Made by a program: the position numbers and the translations under genes. Below are positions 1 through 11,330 of a stretch of 64,000 nucleotides of DNA, piece after piece. The DNA is from Diphasiastrum complanatum (lineage: Eukaryota; Streptophyta; Lycopodiopsida; Lycopodiales; Lycopodiaceae), in NCBI GenBank assembly GCA_029204225.1, contig CM055101.1:38731374-38795373 (forward strand). Direction: 5' to 3'. Position 1 is the first letter of the stretch. Each line of letters opens with the position of its first letter. Under the pieces are notes generated by a model, which was not told the origin of the DNA, made no database searches, and saw only the letters and a program-made list of their open reading frames with translations.

Positions 1-289
1 AATACAAACTAGATCAACCTCTCAAATAAGATGGAGTATAAACAAGTTTTGGTTCTACCTTTGGCACGTGTGAAATGCTCAAAGAAAACATTATTGACTC
101 AAATACAACCACTTTGTATGAAACAATATGTAATTCAACTCAAAACACTATCTAGATCTCAAGTTTGGTAGATTGGTATTCAATAAAATTGGATCTTGAA
201 TCAAGACATACAAATTTTGATCAAATCAAACAGTGTCCACTCGGGTTTGGGTACTTTCCCTACCCTTCTTCAAACGCTAATAACTTTTT

Positions 290-2106
290 CTAGAATCTAT
301 ACGTTGTAATAATTTAGTTGATGGTTTGAATTTCCCGTCTTCATTAGATAGGAAATCTTTCTTTTGTGAATCATGCATCTATGGGAAGCACTCTAGAAGC
401 AAGTTTCCATAAACACACTCCATCAAAACAAAGCATGTATCAGATCTTGTACATAGCGATCTATGTGGTCCAATGTCAACTCCGTCATTAGGAGATGCAA
501 TCTATTTTATCACTTTCATAGATGATTATTCTACATGGTCTACAGCCATGATCATTAAGCACAAATCTGAAGCCTTTGAATGCTTCAAGAGATTCAAGGC
601 CATGGCTGAGACACAAACGTCTAGGAAAGTGAAGGCACTTTGAACTGATGGTGGTGGCGAATACATCTCTTACTCTTCTCAACTCAACCAGATTCATGCT
701 ACATCAAGCACACCTACCTATGAAGTTTTGGGCAGAAGCTACTGCCACAGCCTGTTACGTACAAAACAAATCCAGCACCAAAGTCGTCAACAACAAGACT
801 CCTCATGAAGTTTGGCATGGGCACAAGCCTAGTGTCAGCCATTTAAAAATCTTTGGTTGTATATGTTTTGTTCACATTCCTAAACAACTTAGGAAGAAGC
901 TAGACCATAGGAAAAATAAATATATTTTCATTGGCTATCTTGATGAACATAAAGCTTATAAAGTTTATGATCCATTCACCAATGTAGTATTTGTCTCTAG
1001 GGATGTAATATTTCAAGAACATACATACTATGATTTCAAACAACCATCAATAAATGATGCTATGTCATTTCATCATATTTTAGTAGCATGGATTCTTCCC
1101 ACAAAGTGTGCAAGCTGCAAAAAGCAATCTACGGTCTGAAATAGGTCGCAAGAGCATGGTTCAATAGAATCAACTTTATCTCATTCAATTAGGATTTGCA
1201 AACAATTCAGCTGACTGTAATGTTTTTTCAAAGCATATAGGCACCAATTCAGTTCACATAGCTCTTTACGTAGATGATGCATTTATTTTGTCTAATGACA
1301 CTTCTCTTCTGCACACTACTAAAAGTGATCTGTCAAAGGAATTCGACATGACTGATTTAGGAGCTGTTCATTCTTTGCTAGGAATTTGCATTACTAGAGA
1401 TAGACTTCAGAAGAAGATCTATCTTAGCCAACAGGCATATCTAAAAGGCATTTTAGAAAAGTTTCATGTGTCTGATTGCAAACCAATTGATACCCCAATG
1501 GATCTAAGTATAGTATTGACTAAACCTTCTTGTGCTGAGACTGATAGTGAAGTACTCGGCTCAGCGAAGTACACTTATCATTCACTAATCGGGTCTCTAA
1601 TGTATGCGATGTTGTGTACTAGACCAGATTTAGCATATACTATTAGCATGTTAAGTCAATTCATGTCTAATCCTAGGATCTCTCATTGGAAAGCATTAAA
1701 GAGAGTGATGAGATATATTTAGAGAAGTTTAAACCACATTTTATGTTATGATGGAATTGCTATCGACCCACTCATCCTGCGAGGCTGCTCCGACTCAGAT
1801 TGGGGAGGAACAGTCTCTACTAGAAAATCTACCTCTGAGTTCTGTTTCTATCTGGCAGGGGGACCGATTTCGTGGAACTCAAGGAAGCAGAAATCAGTTG
1901 TGCTTTCTTCGACAGAGACAGAGTACATCGCAGCATGTCAAGCTTCAAGAGAAGCTGTATGGATCAGGTTATTACTTCACGACCTTCATCACACTCACTT
2001 TAATGCTACCACCGTTCTGTGTGACAACTTGAGCTATATTTCACTGTCATTGAATCCAGATACCAAGGCACCAACCGTGACCATAAGGGGGACTATTGGA
2101 AATTAA
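290..2106 (+). pseudogene. Ty1/copia pol relic (pre-integrase, integrase, RT, RNase H)
   Basis: Decayed copia polyprotein read in several frames. Near 355-410 is the GAG-pre-integrase cysteine pair (FFCESCIYGKH). The start of the integrase core follows at 440-650 (HSDLCGP, FIDDYSTW). The C-terminal integrase block is at 648-1080 (FWAEA, FGCICFVHIP, IFIGY). A large deletion then joins integrase to reverse transcriptase: LQKAIYGLK is followed by a stop near 1140, and the RT active site YVDD is near 1270. RT continues to 1722, ending in the LCTRPDLAYTISMLSQFM block. RNase H fragments occupy 1750-2106 in two frames. The hinge between integrase and RT, and most of the RT fingers, are missing, so the element cannot make a working enzyme. 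Confidence 0.9.
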
Positions 2107-3190
2107 GCCCACAGTTGTCTCCTTGGTGAATGACTAATTTCTATTTCATGATTCTTCCTGCATGTTTATTGATCATTGATCTAGGGTCAGCTGCAATCAA
2201 TTTTGGTTTTACGTTTGCTCATATGATACCTACAGGAATCACAAACTTAGACAACCAATTTATTTGAAGAACATCTACAACGGGCTTCCAGCTGATCTCT
2301 AGCAAAGGGAAACCAATCCTGTCATAATTTCAAGTTCAGATGTTAAGTTCAATAATTTGAAGTCATTGAAGACTTGGCCATCTTCAAAGACTTCCACAAA
2401 ATTAGCATTTAGAACAAGTCTGCAGAAATACATTACTTTCGTGACAGTCTGCAAAAATACTCTAAGTGTCGCGACAGTCTGCAGAAATGAACTATGATTT
2501 CAACAGCTTCCGTTTTTTCGCATTTTCCAGAAATACTACACTTTCATAGTTCATAAGCTTAACTATTTTCAACACACCTTTGGCCTCTTTGCGAAAAATA
2601 CAAAGAGAGAGAAAATTCCCGAAGGTCATCTATGTTCATGCGTTAAGCTATTTTAAAGACATAACCGTCTTTTAGGGCAGCTTCGGCTTCTTGCAGAAAA
2701 TGCGAAGAGAGAAAATTCTGAAGGTTGTCTCAAATAAACGAGGAACTTTCCAGCAACGTCCTCGTCCGTGTCAACAATGCTAAATTATTGACCATACATA
2801 TATTGTTTTGTGTACGTCACAAAAGCCATATACTTCCAAGTACAACGGCTTTCCTAATTACGTGACAAGCATTCAATGTAATTAATACACGGATGAAATC
2901 TATAAATAGATTGTCCAAACACAGATTAGTGGTTTCTCAGTCCATGAGACGCATTATTTGAGCCTCCCAATTACGCCGTCAATTTTGATTGTAATTGCTA
3001 TTTTATATTGTGCTTCAGTGTAATATAACAGCAGCTTGCTTTGATCTGTGTAGAACGTAGATGAATGCTTGTTGTGATTGAATGCACTTTCATTGCTGTT
3101 TGATCGTGCTTGTTTACTCACTTTGATCAGAACACGGACGTCTACGACTTCTCAATTTCTGATCAAACGATGGCTGTCTTTGACGTATGA
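2107..3190 (+). repeat. Probable 3' LTR-like region of the copia relic
   Basis: No coding sequence is seen. The stretch follows the RNase H end directly, which is where a copia 3' LTR belongs. It has a TATA-like TATAAATA at 2901-2908, short imperfect direct repeats around 2415-2490 (variants of GACAGTCTGCAGAAAT) and a second repeated block at 2575-2725. I could not fix TG...CA termini, so the LTR call is an inference from position and composition. Confidence 0.35.
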
Positions 3191-3238
3191 GGAACTCGTG
3201 TTATCTCCAACGCAATGATCACATAGTTATTTGATTAG

Positions 3239-3480
3239 TTAGAAGTTAATAATAGGACTTTAGGCCTTTTTGCGAGAATTTTAATGTCGCTAGGCCTAAT
3301 AGTCAAGTTAGTGAATAAATAGGGCTCTCCCCAATTTTTGAATTTCAAATAATAAGGGAGGTGGAGATTGGCCATTAAGATTTGAGGCCAAAGCCCTAAA
3401 ATCCACTATATATAGTGGTGCTTTGTAAGTCATTTGACATGTTCATTCAATAAAAGCAGATTGAACCTCTTACAGATTGA
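3239..3480 (+). promoter_or_regulatory. LTR-like promoter segment with TATA palindrome and AATAAA
   Basis: A perfect 16-bp palindrome, CCACTATATATAGTGG, lies at 3403-3418 and contains a TATA box. AATAAA follows at 3449-3454. TATA then poly(A) signal about 40 bp later is the usual layout of a compact plant LTR. The next coding remnant downstream (3740-4186) is a copia fragment. LTR boundaries were not determined. Confidence 0.4.
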
Positions 3481-3739
3481 AATCAGATGTCCTTGCTCTT
3501 CTTCTTCCTTCCTCATCTCTCATGCTTTATTTGGATTTTGCTATTTGTTGGATTTGCTAATGTTATACTTTTTGTGAGAGAGAAGAGAAAAAGACAAAAG
3601 TAAGCTTTACCATCATTTTAATAGTGTTAATGGATCATGGTGTTAATGGTTAGTGTTAGATGTGGATCATATGCATGTGCTTGATTATGAACTATGTTAT
3701 CACTCTCATGGGAATGAATCTCCGCGTCAGTGAAGCAAA

Positions 3740-4186
3740 CTTGATGCCAAAGCAATCAAGTGTATCTTTGTGGGCTATGATGAGAGGACAAAGGCGTATA
3801 GATGTTTTGATCCTGTAATGAATAAGATCCACATTAGTAAAGACATCATCTTTGATGAAATGCATAGGTTTGACAATGAAGACCATGCAGGTGGTGATGA
3901 TAGCATCAAAAGACTTCCCACATTCTTGGAAGAAGATGAAGAAGAGGTTCCACATGATGTTGCACAAGAGGATCAAGTTCAAGAAGAAGAGTATGAGAGA
4001 ACTCCACCCATCCTTGAGCCTAGGAGAAGGTATTTGCCGATAGGTGCAACAAAGGAGGAAAAACATGTTGTAAGTAAGAGACGTTATTTGGGCACTCCTT
4101 GGGACACGCATGATGGGGCAAGTGAGATAGGAGAACACGATCGGAGAAGAGAGCAGAAATATTGTGGAACAGCTCTCCCGTTCTAA
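3740..4186 (+). pseudogene. Ty1/copia integrase C-terminal fragment
   Basis: The reading frame contains the conserved block that follows the copia integrase core (KCIFVGYDERTKAYRCFDP, then KIHISKDIIFDE). It continues into an acidic low-complexity linker (FLEEDEEEV, then QVQEEEYE) typical of the region before reverse transcriptase. The catalytic core upstream and RT downstream are both absent. It differs from the first copia relic in sequence, so it is a separate insertion. Confidence 0.8.
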
Positions 4187-5047
4187 TCGGCTGCTAGGTG
4201 CTAAAACAGTCTAATAGACAGCTTATGCTAAATGTAATCACAGCTTTAAGTGTTTTAATTGTCCAACATGATCTTAAAAATTAATTCATACTCTGAAACA
4301 AGAGTACAGTCCACCGAAGAGATTAGAGATGGTTTGTATGTGGTACTACTAAAATCAGATTCAACGTGAAGTATAGTTCTGAAATAATTGGCCTCACGTC
4401 GAAATCTTTATCAAGTGGTACTGGACTTTCTCCATGAACTCCAGGCACAGCTCATTGAAATCTCTAAAGTGTGGTAAAAATCACTTTTGAGCTCAAAAAG
4501 AGCCTCTTTTCTTAAATTTAATTAGCTCTAATCACATTTGTGTATCCAATGGAAAGGCAACACATAGGACTCAATGGTCCATTGCCAATGACACATTTGA
4601 CTTGGGCCCACATTGGTTCCAAAGCCACTAACCCTACTTTAACCCTATGGCACACATTAAAACAACTTACTATCATCACTTACGACTATGGAGGCCCTAC
4701 ACAATAGTTACCAGGACGTAAAAAGCCCTCCTTCTTTTATTGAACCTATTGACAGTTGTTAGCGCATGGCGCGGGCCTACCAGCCTCCTAGTTTCACTCT
4801 CCCTATTATGTGCAAGCTATTCAGTGTGTGCTCTGTATGTCCAGCTATTCTTTCACATTGTAGCCCTCGTTTAGTATTGTCTTAGTACGCATAAACCTCA
4901 ATGGCCTCTACTGTAAGTAGAAAACCCAAAACCAAGATACTGTCAATAGCTTCTCATAATAAAAGTTGTAACAACACATGGATTTCGATCACATATTCGT
5001 GTTGGGACTGGGTCTTCATGCATCCAAATGCAAAAGGAAACCACAAA
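4187..5047. other. No gene seen
   Basis: AT-rich sequence without long reading frames, clear LTR ends or recognisable repeats. It may be old transposon sequence or the 5' flank of the spliced relic that starts near 5,050. Confidence 0.4.
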
Positions 5048-6230
5048 ATTTCAAAACGAAAATGAGAGATCTTGGATTATCACTGGAAAAGAAGGATTGT
5101 TGATCTGAAAATTGATAAAGGAGAGCAAATGGTGATGGTACAACATGTTTACAATAAACGTGATATCATGTTGGATGAAGTTGTCGCTGATTTCAACATA
5201 CCTACTCATTGTGAGTTGATGTCAAGTTTTAATCGATTTACTATAGTTTTCTTCTTGAATTTTTGACCCATTGTGATTTTGCAGATATTTTTCCATCCAA
5301 CGTTCAAGAGTGGCAAAGTGTGAAATTGCTCACAGGAAAATATGTTGCTATGCATGCTACATTCGGAGAATTAATTTACAAGGGGATGGTCCCATCGGAC
5401 CTAAAACAAAGGGTGAAATAATTTTTTGATCATATGTATGAAGTGCCAAAGAGGTCCACAGGACATAAAAAAACTAGTACCTATCCCTGTCCCTGAGTTA
5501 AATTTCCAAGATTGGCCTTCCATAGACAAATAACCCAAGAGTTGACAAATGTGAAAGTATGGCAGGAAATTCAATAATGCTTAAATTCACATTCGGATCA
5601 AAACGTGTGTATACTTCCATGTTCGTACCAGTCACAGTCTTTGTGAGTCTATTCAAAGATTGTACCTTCATCAGAAGCAAAGTAATGTGGACATGCAAAT
5701 CATCTGACACTCAATTGCTTGATAACGTGTTTAATCTGTGTTGGGATACCAAGCAAGAACAACATATGGGAGATCTTTTGGAATGCAGGATTTTGAAAGA
5801 CACTTTGAAAATTCGATATCACATTTCTAGACAAACATGTGCCTTTAGTTTTGTTTATCATAGATGGAAGTATTTGCACGGTACACGGAATCCTCTAGAT
5901 GCAACAATAGATGAAAGAGACCAATTGGAAATTTCCATTTGCATGCATGAAGACGATTTACAAAACATACATGCGGATGCAAAATGGAAATTACAAGATC
6001 TAAGATCCTTAATTATGTTGACATTTGCTGATGTCCATGACAGCTTCAAGTTCAACCTAAATGGAAATGGAGTAAGTCGAATTCTAAAGTTCAAATGTAT
6101 GTGATATTTATGATAAACCTTATGCCATGACTAATACAATTGTTTCACCTTGCAGATTAGCAAACAATCAGAGAAAAAGTATTTGTGTAGTTTGTGCATA
6201 AGCCCGACGATGTTGAAACTAGATTTTGAA
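5048..6230 (+). pseudogene. Decayed spliced gene of unknown function
   Basis: Several exons with good splice signals can be read. Exon one runs to 5210 and ends ...FNIPTH plus one base at a GTGAGT donor. A 74-bp intron ends in TTTTGCAG at 5284. Splicing completes a Tyr codon and continues IFPSNVQEWQSVKLLTGKY to a stop at 5419-5421. A second reading frame from 5559 runs about 170 codons to a GTAAGT donor at 6072; its acceptor TTGCAG ends at 6155 and the frame closes at about 6230. I recognise no domain. Stops and frame changes between 5422 and 5559 suggest decay. It could be an exon set of a host gene or a gene carried by a transposon. Confidence 0.5.
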
Positions 6231-6429
6231 TGACCAAACACCAATGTGGTCACATGTCAAAATTTTCATTCACATGTAAAAATATAAAAGGGACATTTCA
6301 ATTTCATTTCTCACTTTCACTCGAAGAGGAGTTCTTTTTTGCTTTAGTATATGTTCAAGTTTTTCGTGCATCTGAGTGTAGTTTTGATGACCTCCTGCAA
6401 TTTGAAGGGCTACAACCCCCGGATGTAGC

Positions 6430-7000
6430 TGAAGATAGCGGCTGTTGAGCCAAGGAATCCTCACGACAACCCACAACAACAAGATGAGCAAGAGCAGCAG
6501 CATCAACAAGAACAGCAGAAATAGCACACATAACAACAACAGCCCATCGACCAACAACAAACTGGAGGATCTGGTCAGAGGGTCCGCTTTGCTGCACAAC
6601 AACCACCATGGTAGGAGAAGCGGCTAGACATGATGCAACCTCCTCCAAGGCGTCCCGCTCAACGTTGCAAAGGAGTTCCTAAATTCATGGAGGACATACA
6701 CCACTATCAGAATAGCATGGAACTCCTCATGCCAAGAGCACCGTTCCTTAGAACAGTCAATGAAATCATGGACGGGTGCAGCCTTCGGATGAGGGTCACT
6801 AATGGTGCTATAGCTGCATTGCAAGAAGCAACAGAGGCAACATTAGTGGGCATCTATGAGGATGCAAATTTGTGTGTTGCTCATGCCAAGTGTGTGACAT
6901 TAATGCCACGTGACCTTAGGCTAGCGATGCAGATTAGGAGAATGTCTTACATATACATATTGTGGACATGTCCCCGTCAAAACATTAATGTCACATGATC
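6430..7000 (+). pseudogene. Divergent histone H3-fold pseudogene with glutamine-rich leader
   Basis: From 6630 the frame encodes about 105 residues that align along the H3 histone fold: alphaN (HHYQNSMELL), then APFLRTVNEIM, alpha2 (AALQEATEATLVGIYEDANL) and alpha3 (HAKCVTLMPRDLRLAMQIRR). Loop 1 has the length of canonical H3, not the longer loop usual in CENH3. There is no ARTKQT-type tail. In the same frame upstream (6430-6629) is a Gln-rich stretch (NPQQQDEQEQQHQQEQQ) broken by stops, the last (TAG) ten bases before the Met. After the fold the frame runs into unrelated residues and stops. The stops argue for a pseudogene or an H3 domain cut from a larger protein. The family call is firm; function is unknown. 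Confidence 0.72.
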
Positions 7001-7074
7001 TCAGGCTAGCGATGCGGATTAGGAGAATGCAAAGCCTTAGATATACATATTGTGGGCATGTCCCCGTCAAAACT
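6897..7074 (+). repeat. 85-bp imperfect tandem duplication of the H3 alpha3 end
   Basis: The segment from ACATTAATG at 6897 to about 6981 is repeated from 6982 with a few substitutions. Both copies carry the DLRLAM-IRRM coding segment and the same trailing CATGTCCCCGTCAAAAC. Only the first copy is joined to the rest of the histone fold. Confidence 0.8.
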
Positions 7075-7121
7075 ATACCATGTAACAAAATTTTGGAATA
7101 CAATCCCAATGGAGAAATTTT

Positions 7122-7527
7122 TGTTAAGAGTTATGGACTTGGCTCATTACATTTGCCGCGTCCATTCTTTTATTGTTATTATGCATAAGCAAGCCTAAGG
7201 GCCCTTTTTATTCATATACTGGCCTTGGGCCCTATTTGGTTATATTTTTAGGACTTGGTCACATTGATTTGGAGTGGGGGTCCTCCTATTGGGAGGGCGC
7301 ACTATTTTCCCTCCAAATCCTTTTCCCTCCCTTTTTTGAATCCTCCATTTGATTCAAGGAGAGGGTATAAGTAGGGCATCATTGTATTCCTTTATTCAGT
7401 TTATGATGATTGCTCCTCTTTTAGTCTCCTTAAGCATTCTCTTCCTGCTTTCTAGCTTAAGTCCTGCTTTCTAGCATAGCTAGTGAATCTTAGCTTGTAA
7501 CTTGGTATTAGAGCACTTTCCTGCAGA
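7122..7527 (+). repeat. 5' LTR of a Ty3/gypsy element
   Basis: The segment starts about TGTTAAGAGTTATGG and ends just before a primer-binding site. It aligns over most of its length with the reverse complement of about 36,170-36,628 (shared runs include GGAGGGCGCACTATTTTCCCTCC and GCTTTCTAG). Two LTRs of one family are therefore present in opposite orientations. GTATAAGTAGGGC near 7368 is a likely TATA region. The exact 3' border is uncertain because a second, mutated binding-site-like sequence sits at 7502-7515. Confidence 0.72.
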
Positions 7528-7528
7528 T

Positions 7529-7540
7529 TGGTATCAGAGC
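7529..7540 (+). other. Primer-binding site (initiator Met tRNA)
   Basis: TGGTATCAGAGC is the standard plant retrotransposon primer-binding site complementary to the 3' end of initiator methionine tRNA. It follows the LTR and precedes the leader and gag of the same element. Confidence 0.85.
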
Positions 7541-8335
7541 CCAGTGCCCTACTACCTCATTATTTTTGACACTTTTCATCACCGATTTGCTATCCATTTT
7601 TTATATTGATTGGAGGCTGTCCATCACCCTACTACCGTCTCATTTACAGTGGTTCTCTTCATCGACTTGCTGTCCATTTCAGATATTGATTGGAGGCTGA
7701 TCGGCGCCTTACTTCAGCACCCTTTCCAGCCTATTTTTCAACATATTGTGGATCTTGGTAGTTGCTGCCCAGCACCCTATTATCTCACCATTCTTGACGG
7801 ATTTTTCCATCGACTTGCTGCTCATTTTGCTGATTATTTGTCGGCTGTCTAGCGCCCTCTTTCAGCACTTTTTTCAGCTTATTTGGTGCGAGTTGAGGAT
7901 TCGGATTGGTAATTGGTTGGCGCATCTATTCTGTCATATCTTCAGCTTTTACCTCTCTTTGTTGGCACTACTGATTGGATGACGGATCAGCACCCACCCA
8001 GGTATTGCTTGCGCCCATTTGTATTTCCTTTTTGCACCTACTTGCTCTCTTTGTTCACATACTGCTCTTTTTCCAGCCCCTTATTTCCCTCTCATATTTG
8101 TTATTTTGCTGTCTCACACCCTCCTCCTTCCTTTTCCAATTTTGTTAGAACCCTTCTACTTATTGGCCTTGCACATTTGCTATCCATTATTCTACTTTCT
8201 CAGCCCCTTATTTTCTAATTATTATCCATCTTGATTGGCTATTTCTGTGCCATTTTTGGTTATCTTGGAAGTTAGACTAAGTTGGGGTGACGACAAACGT
8301 CCTCTCCCTCAGGTTTTGTCTCTTCCTTAGTCCCT
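7541..8335 (+). other. Untranslated leader of the gypsy element
   Basis: T-rich leader between primer-binding site and gag. It holds imperfect direct repeats: a block containing ATTGATTGGAGGCTG occurs near 7605 and 7685, and related CATCGACTTGCTG segments recur. The short reading frames here look like repeat artefacts. Confidence 0.6.
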
Positions 8336-9112
8336 ATGAGGACTTATTCATCAGAAAACCCACCGCAGAGCTCTTTAGATGATCATTTTACACATATTAA
8401 TGCCCGCATGGATCATCTTGAGAGTCGTATTGATCGTGTTCTTTTTAGCCTTGAGACTATCCTACCACGAGGGGATACCATCCCCCCAGACATTCTTCAT
8501 CATCTTGGTAAAGCACCTTCATTTTCTATTTTGAGTACGCCTGCTCCTGCTTCATCTTCAGGAGGTGCTTTTGGTAGTACGTTTGGTCTCCCTTCATATA
8601 GTGCTAGTCCTTATGGGTCTCCTTTTGGGTCTTCTATACCACCACCTGGATTTCCCTCCGCACCACCAAGATTTCCTTCTCCTACTTTTTCATGTAATCC
8701 TAAGTCCCATTTTGCTCGTGATTTTTGTGATCGCATCCAGCTTACTACTTATTCTGGTTCGTCTGACGGAAATATCTTGGAAAATTGGTTCTCTAAATTA
8801 GAGACCTATTTATATCCCATGACTGAAACCCAGAAAGTGCAGTTGGCCGCATTACATTTAGATGGTAGAGCTCAAACTTGGTGGCGTGTTTATCGCTTTG
8901 AGCCTACTCGTGAGGGGTTACATATATGGCCTACTTTTCATCATGAGCTTCGTATGGCTATGATTGACCCACAGTGGTTGGTTCGCCAACGTGATTTGTT
9001 TCATAGCCTTTGCCATACTAGTGATTTGACTGCTTATATTGATCAATTTATTGAGCTTTCCTACCTTTTTACTAATCTTCATCCTACAGAGCTTATTTCA
9101 CATTTCTATTGA
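8336..9112 (+). CDS. Ty3/gypsy gag, truncated
   Basis: A continuous frame of 258 codons starts at the Met after the leader. The N-terminal part predicts a coiled coil (DDHFTHINARMDHLESRIDR). A Ser/Pro/Gly-rich linker follows, then the retrotransposon Gag domain (YSGSSDGNILENWFSKLETY, LAALHLDGRAQTWWR). It ends at HPTELISHFY where a complete gag would continue towards a zinc knuckle. At 9114 the sequence changes to the LTR of a minus-strand copia element, so the gag was cut by that insertion or by a linked deletion. No protease or RT of this element follows. Confidence 0.85.
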   Translation: MRTYSSENPPQSSLDDHFTHINARMDHLESRIDRVLFSLETILPRGDTIPPDILHHLGKAPSFSILSTPAPASSSGGAFGSTFGLPSYSASPYGSPFGSSIPPPGFPSAPPRFPSPTFSCNPKSHFARDFCDRIQLTTYSGSSDGNILENWFSKLETYLYPMTETQKVQLAALHLDGRAQTWWRVYRFEPTREGLHIWPTFHHELRMAMIDPQWLVRQRDLFHSLCHTSDLTAYIDQFIELSYLFTNLHPTELISHFY

Positions 9113-9113
9113 G

Positions 9114-9887
9114 TGCATGTATCTGTATAGAATTACAACAAGAGCACAAGTGTTTGGCGATTTGTGCTAGCTACTAGATAAAGTACTTGATATTGAAGAT
9201 AGTAGATTGATATACCAAGTATTGACTCAAACTTAATATACATTGTACAAGTAGCAGTAGATATTTGATATAGTTGTTGAGAATCGTACATGAGTTTTGG
9301 CATCATGCCTCAAATCTCCAATAACGACAGTTTGTCTTTTGTTAGTTTCTTGCATATAGTCTCGAGCAAAGGGTAGTCCTTAAAAGATTTAGACTCATAA
9401 GAAGAAGTGCTCCATTCTTAGTACCATGAAAAATGTCGCTCAACATATTTCAGTCTCATCATTTGCATTGACTAGTCAAAGGTAGGCATTTCCACTCTTC
9501 AAGATTTAAGCCTGTCCGTATTTTGAGACTTGTCTTTTGGCCATTTTTGTAAGTCGAAAAAAATGTCGATCGGCATTTTTTCCTACTTAGGCCTTAAGAC
9601 GTTTTTTTTTGTCAGTCAAAACCTCATTTTACATACTTGATATTTTCATTGACAATTGATACTACTTTTTGAATGTTAATGATACTCTCGAAATTGTATC
9701 AAAAATTCAGTAACATGCTAATGATACTATCCCAAATTTAGTGTTCTTCTGTAAACTATGCAAAATCCCATGTATTTTTGCAAATTGTGCCAAATTCATG
9801 TATTTCTACAAAGTATTTGAAAAATCGAATATTTCTATAGATTTAACAAGTCCTCATTATAAGACGAATTAAGTGAAAATTCTAACA
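9114..9887 (-). repeat. 3' LTR of a minus-strand Ty1/copia element
   Basis: On the minus strand the segment begins TGTTAGAATTTTC directly after a purine-rich tract (CCTCATTAAAGAGGAG, reverse complement of about 9888-9903), as expected for polypurine tract then LTR. It ends in CA where gypsy gag is interrupted. Copia RNase H and RT fragments lie immediately upstream on the same strand. Confidence 0.6.
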
Positions 9888-9903
9888 CTCCTCTTTAATG
9901 AGG

Positions 9904-10593
9904 ATTCCTATAACCTCCTTATTCTTAATTTGATCATTTCACAAAATCTATTATGACTCTCTGAACTTAGAGCCTCGATGAAAATGTCTTCAGCCATGAA
10001 TTGCAAAAAATCGGACATACTTCTCTATTTAGAACTTTCTCTCTAACATAATGATATTTTATCTCAATATGTTTACTCTTGGAATGAAACATGGAAACTA
10101 GTTAAATGCAATAGCACTTTGATTGTCAAAAAACAATTGAGTTGGAATCCAATGTCAAAAACTAATTGTCTAAGTCAAATACCATCTTCTATTGCATGTG
10201 TTGTAGAGATATATTCTACTTTAGTGGAAGATAAAGCTATTTGAAGTTTGCTTTCTATTATTCAACAAAATAGGATCATTGTTGAGTATGAATACATTAT
10301 TTGATATGGATTTTCCTATATCAACATTTCTTGCCCAATCTGCATCTACGTAGCCATGCAAAACATGGATGTCTTCTTAGCACACTAATAAGTGCCTTCC
10401 AATGTCTTATTTCAGGGTTTGACATGAATTGCCTTAGTGTGCTAACTACATAAGCAATGTTGGGCTTGGTACATATCATGACATATATGAGAGATCCAAT
10501 GATTAAGTGAAATGGATACTCTCTTATTTGTTCAAATTTTGCATCTATTCGAGGACAATGATCCTTAGACAGTTGTTGATATCTGCCTGCCAT
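9904..10593 (-). pseudogene. Ty1/copia RT and RNase H 3' fragment
   Basis: Read on the minus strand. The RT C-terminal block is near 10,550-10,385 (LIIGSLIYVMICTKPNIAYV, RQFMSNPEIRHWKAL). RNase H pieces follow near 10,200-9,960 (FHSKSKHIEIKYHYVRE). Frameshifts and stops interrupt the frame, and everything upstream of the RT thumb is missing. The 5' edge joins a hAT-type fragment at about 10,600. Confidence 0.8.
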
Positions 10594-10599
10594 GTCCTG

Positions 10600-11330
10600 T
10601 GTAGTTGCATGTGGTCATGGCCTACTAACTCTAGGTCGTGAGTGTCCTCCACCATGTGCTCTCTCCCCGGCACCTCCCATACCTGCCATAAAAACTGTCC
10701 CCTCTGCTGAACCTGGACCACTACCCTCAGTAGGACCTCCCCCAAACTGAGTCCCCTGATGGAAAAGTCTCTCTTGTAGATGATGGACCTTGTGGCTGAT
10801 GGTGGCCATGGTGGGCTAGCTTTTCCAATGAAGTGTGTGATGGCCCTGCTGTTGATGGACTAGTGATGGCCCTGCTACTGTTGTTGCCAATGGAAGCCGT
10901 GATGGGCCTGCTGCTATTGCTGCTGCTGGAGTCCGTGATGAGCTTGCTGCTAATGAACTAGATGGTGATGGCCCTGCTCAACTACTGCCATCCCTTGATC
11001 CTATGCCAATAGAACCCAACTGCCCACCAATCTATACCATGGACCCAGTTACTATTGCTTCTCCTCCATATGTACTCAGTATGTGCTCTCGCTCAAGTGC
11101 AGAAACTGACATGCATGGGGCAATGCCCAAGGACCGCCCATTTGGCTTGGTCAAACTAAGCAAGTGTGCTCTGGTCCTCGTCGCCATGCTGTAAAAGGTG
11201 GCACCGCAAAACACGCAACGCCATCTACGTGCACCTGAACCTATAAAAACATCAGTATCCCCCTCCAAGAGATCCAGCTCCGACCACACGTCTCGTCCCA
11301 CCACAAGCATGGCTACAGAAACCCTCAAGA
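10600..11330 (-). pseudogene. hAT transposase N-terminal fragment with BED-type zinc finger
   Basis: The frame from 11,328 contains a BED-like finger core (RRWRCVFCGATF, TRTRAHLL) followed by GRSLGIAPC. It resembles the start of the larger hAT relic at about 41,850 ([20 protein letters not shown]), so both belong to one family. After a stop, a Gly/Ser/Ala-rich linker continues to about 10,610, with imperfect GATGGCCCTGCTG repeats at 10,820-10,985. The catalytic and dimerisation domains are absent. Confidence 0.62.

Noticed and set aside
6630-6950. Calling the H3-fold domain a CENH3
   Set aside because: Loop 1 has canonical H3 length and no CENH3 signature is evident; only the general H3 family can be supported.
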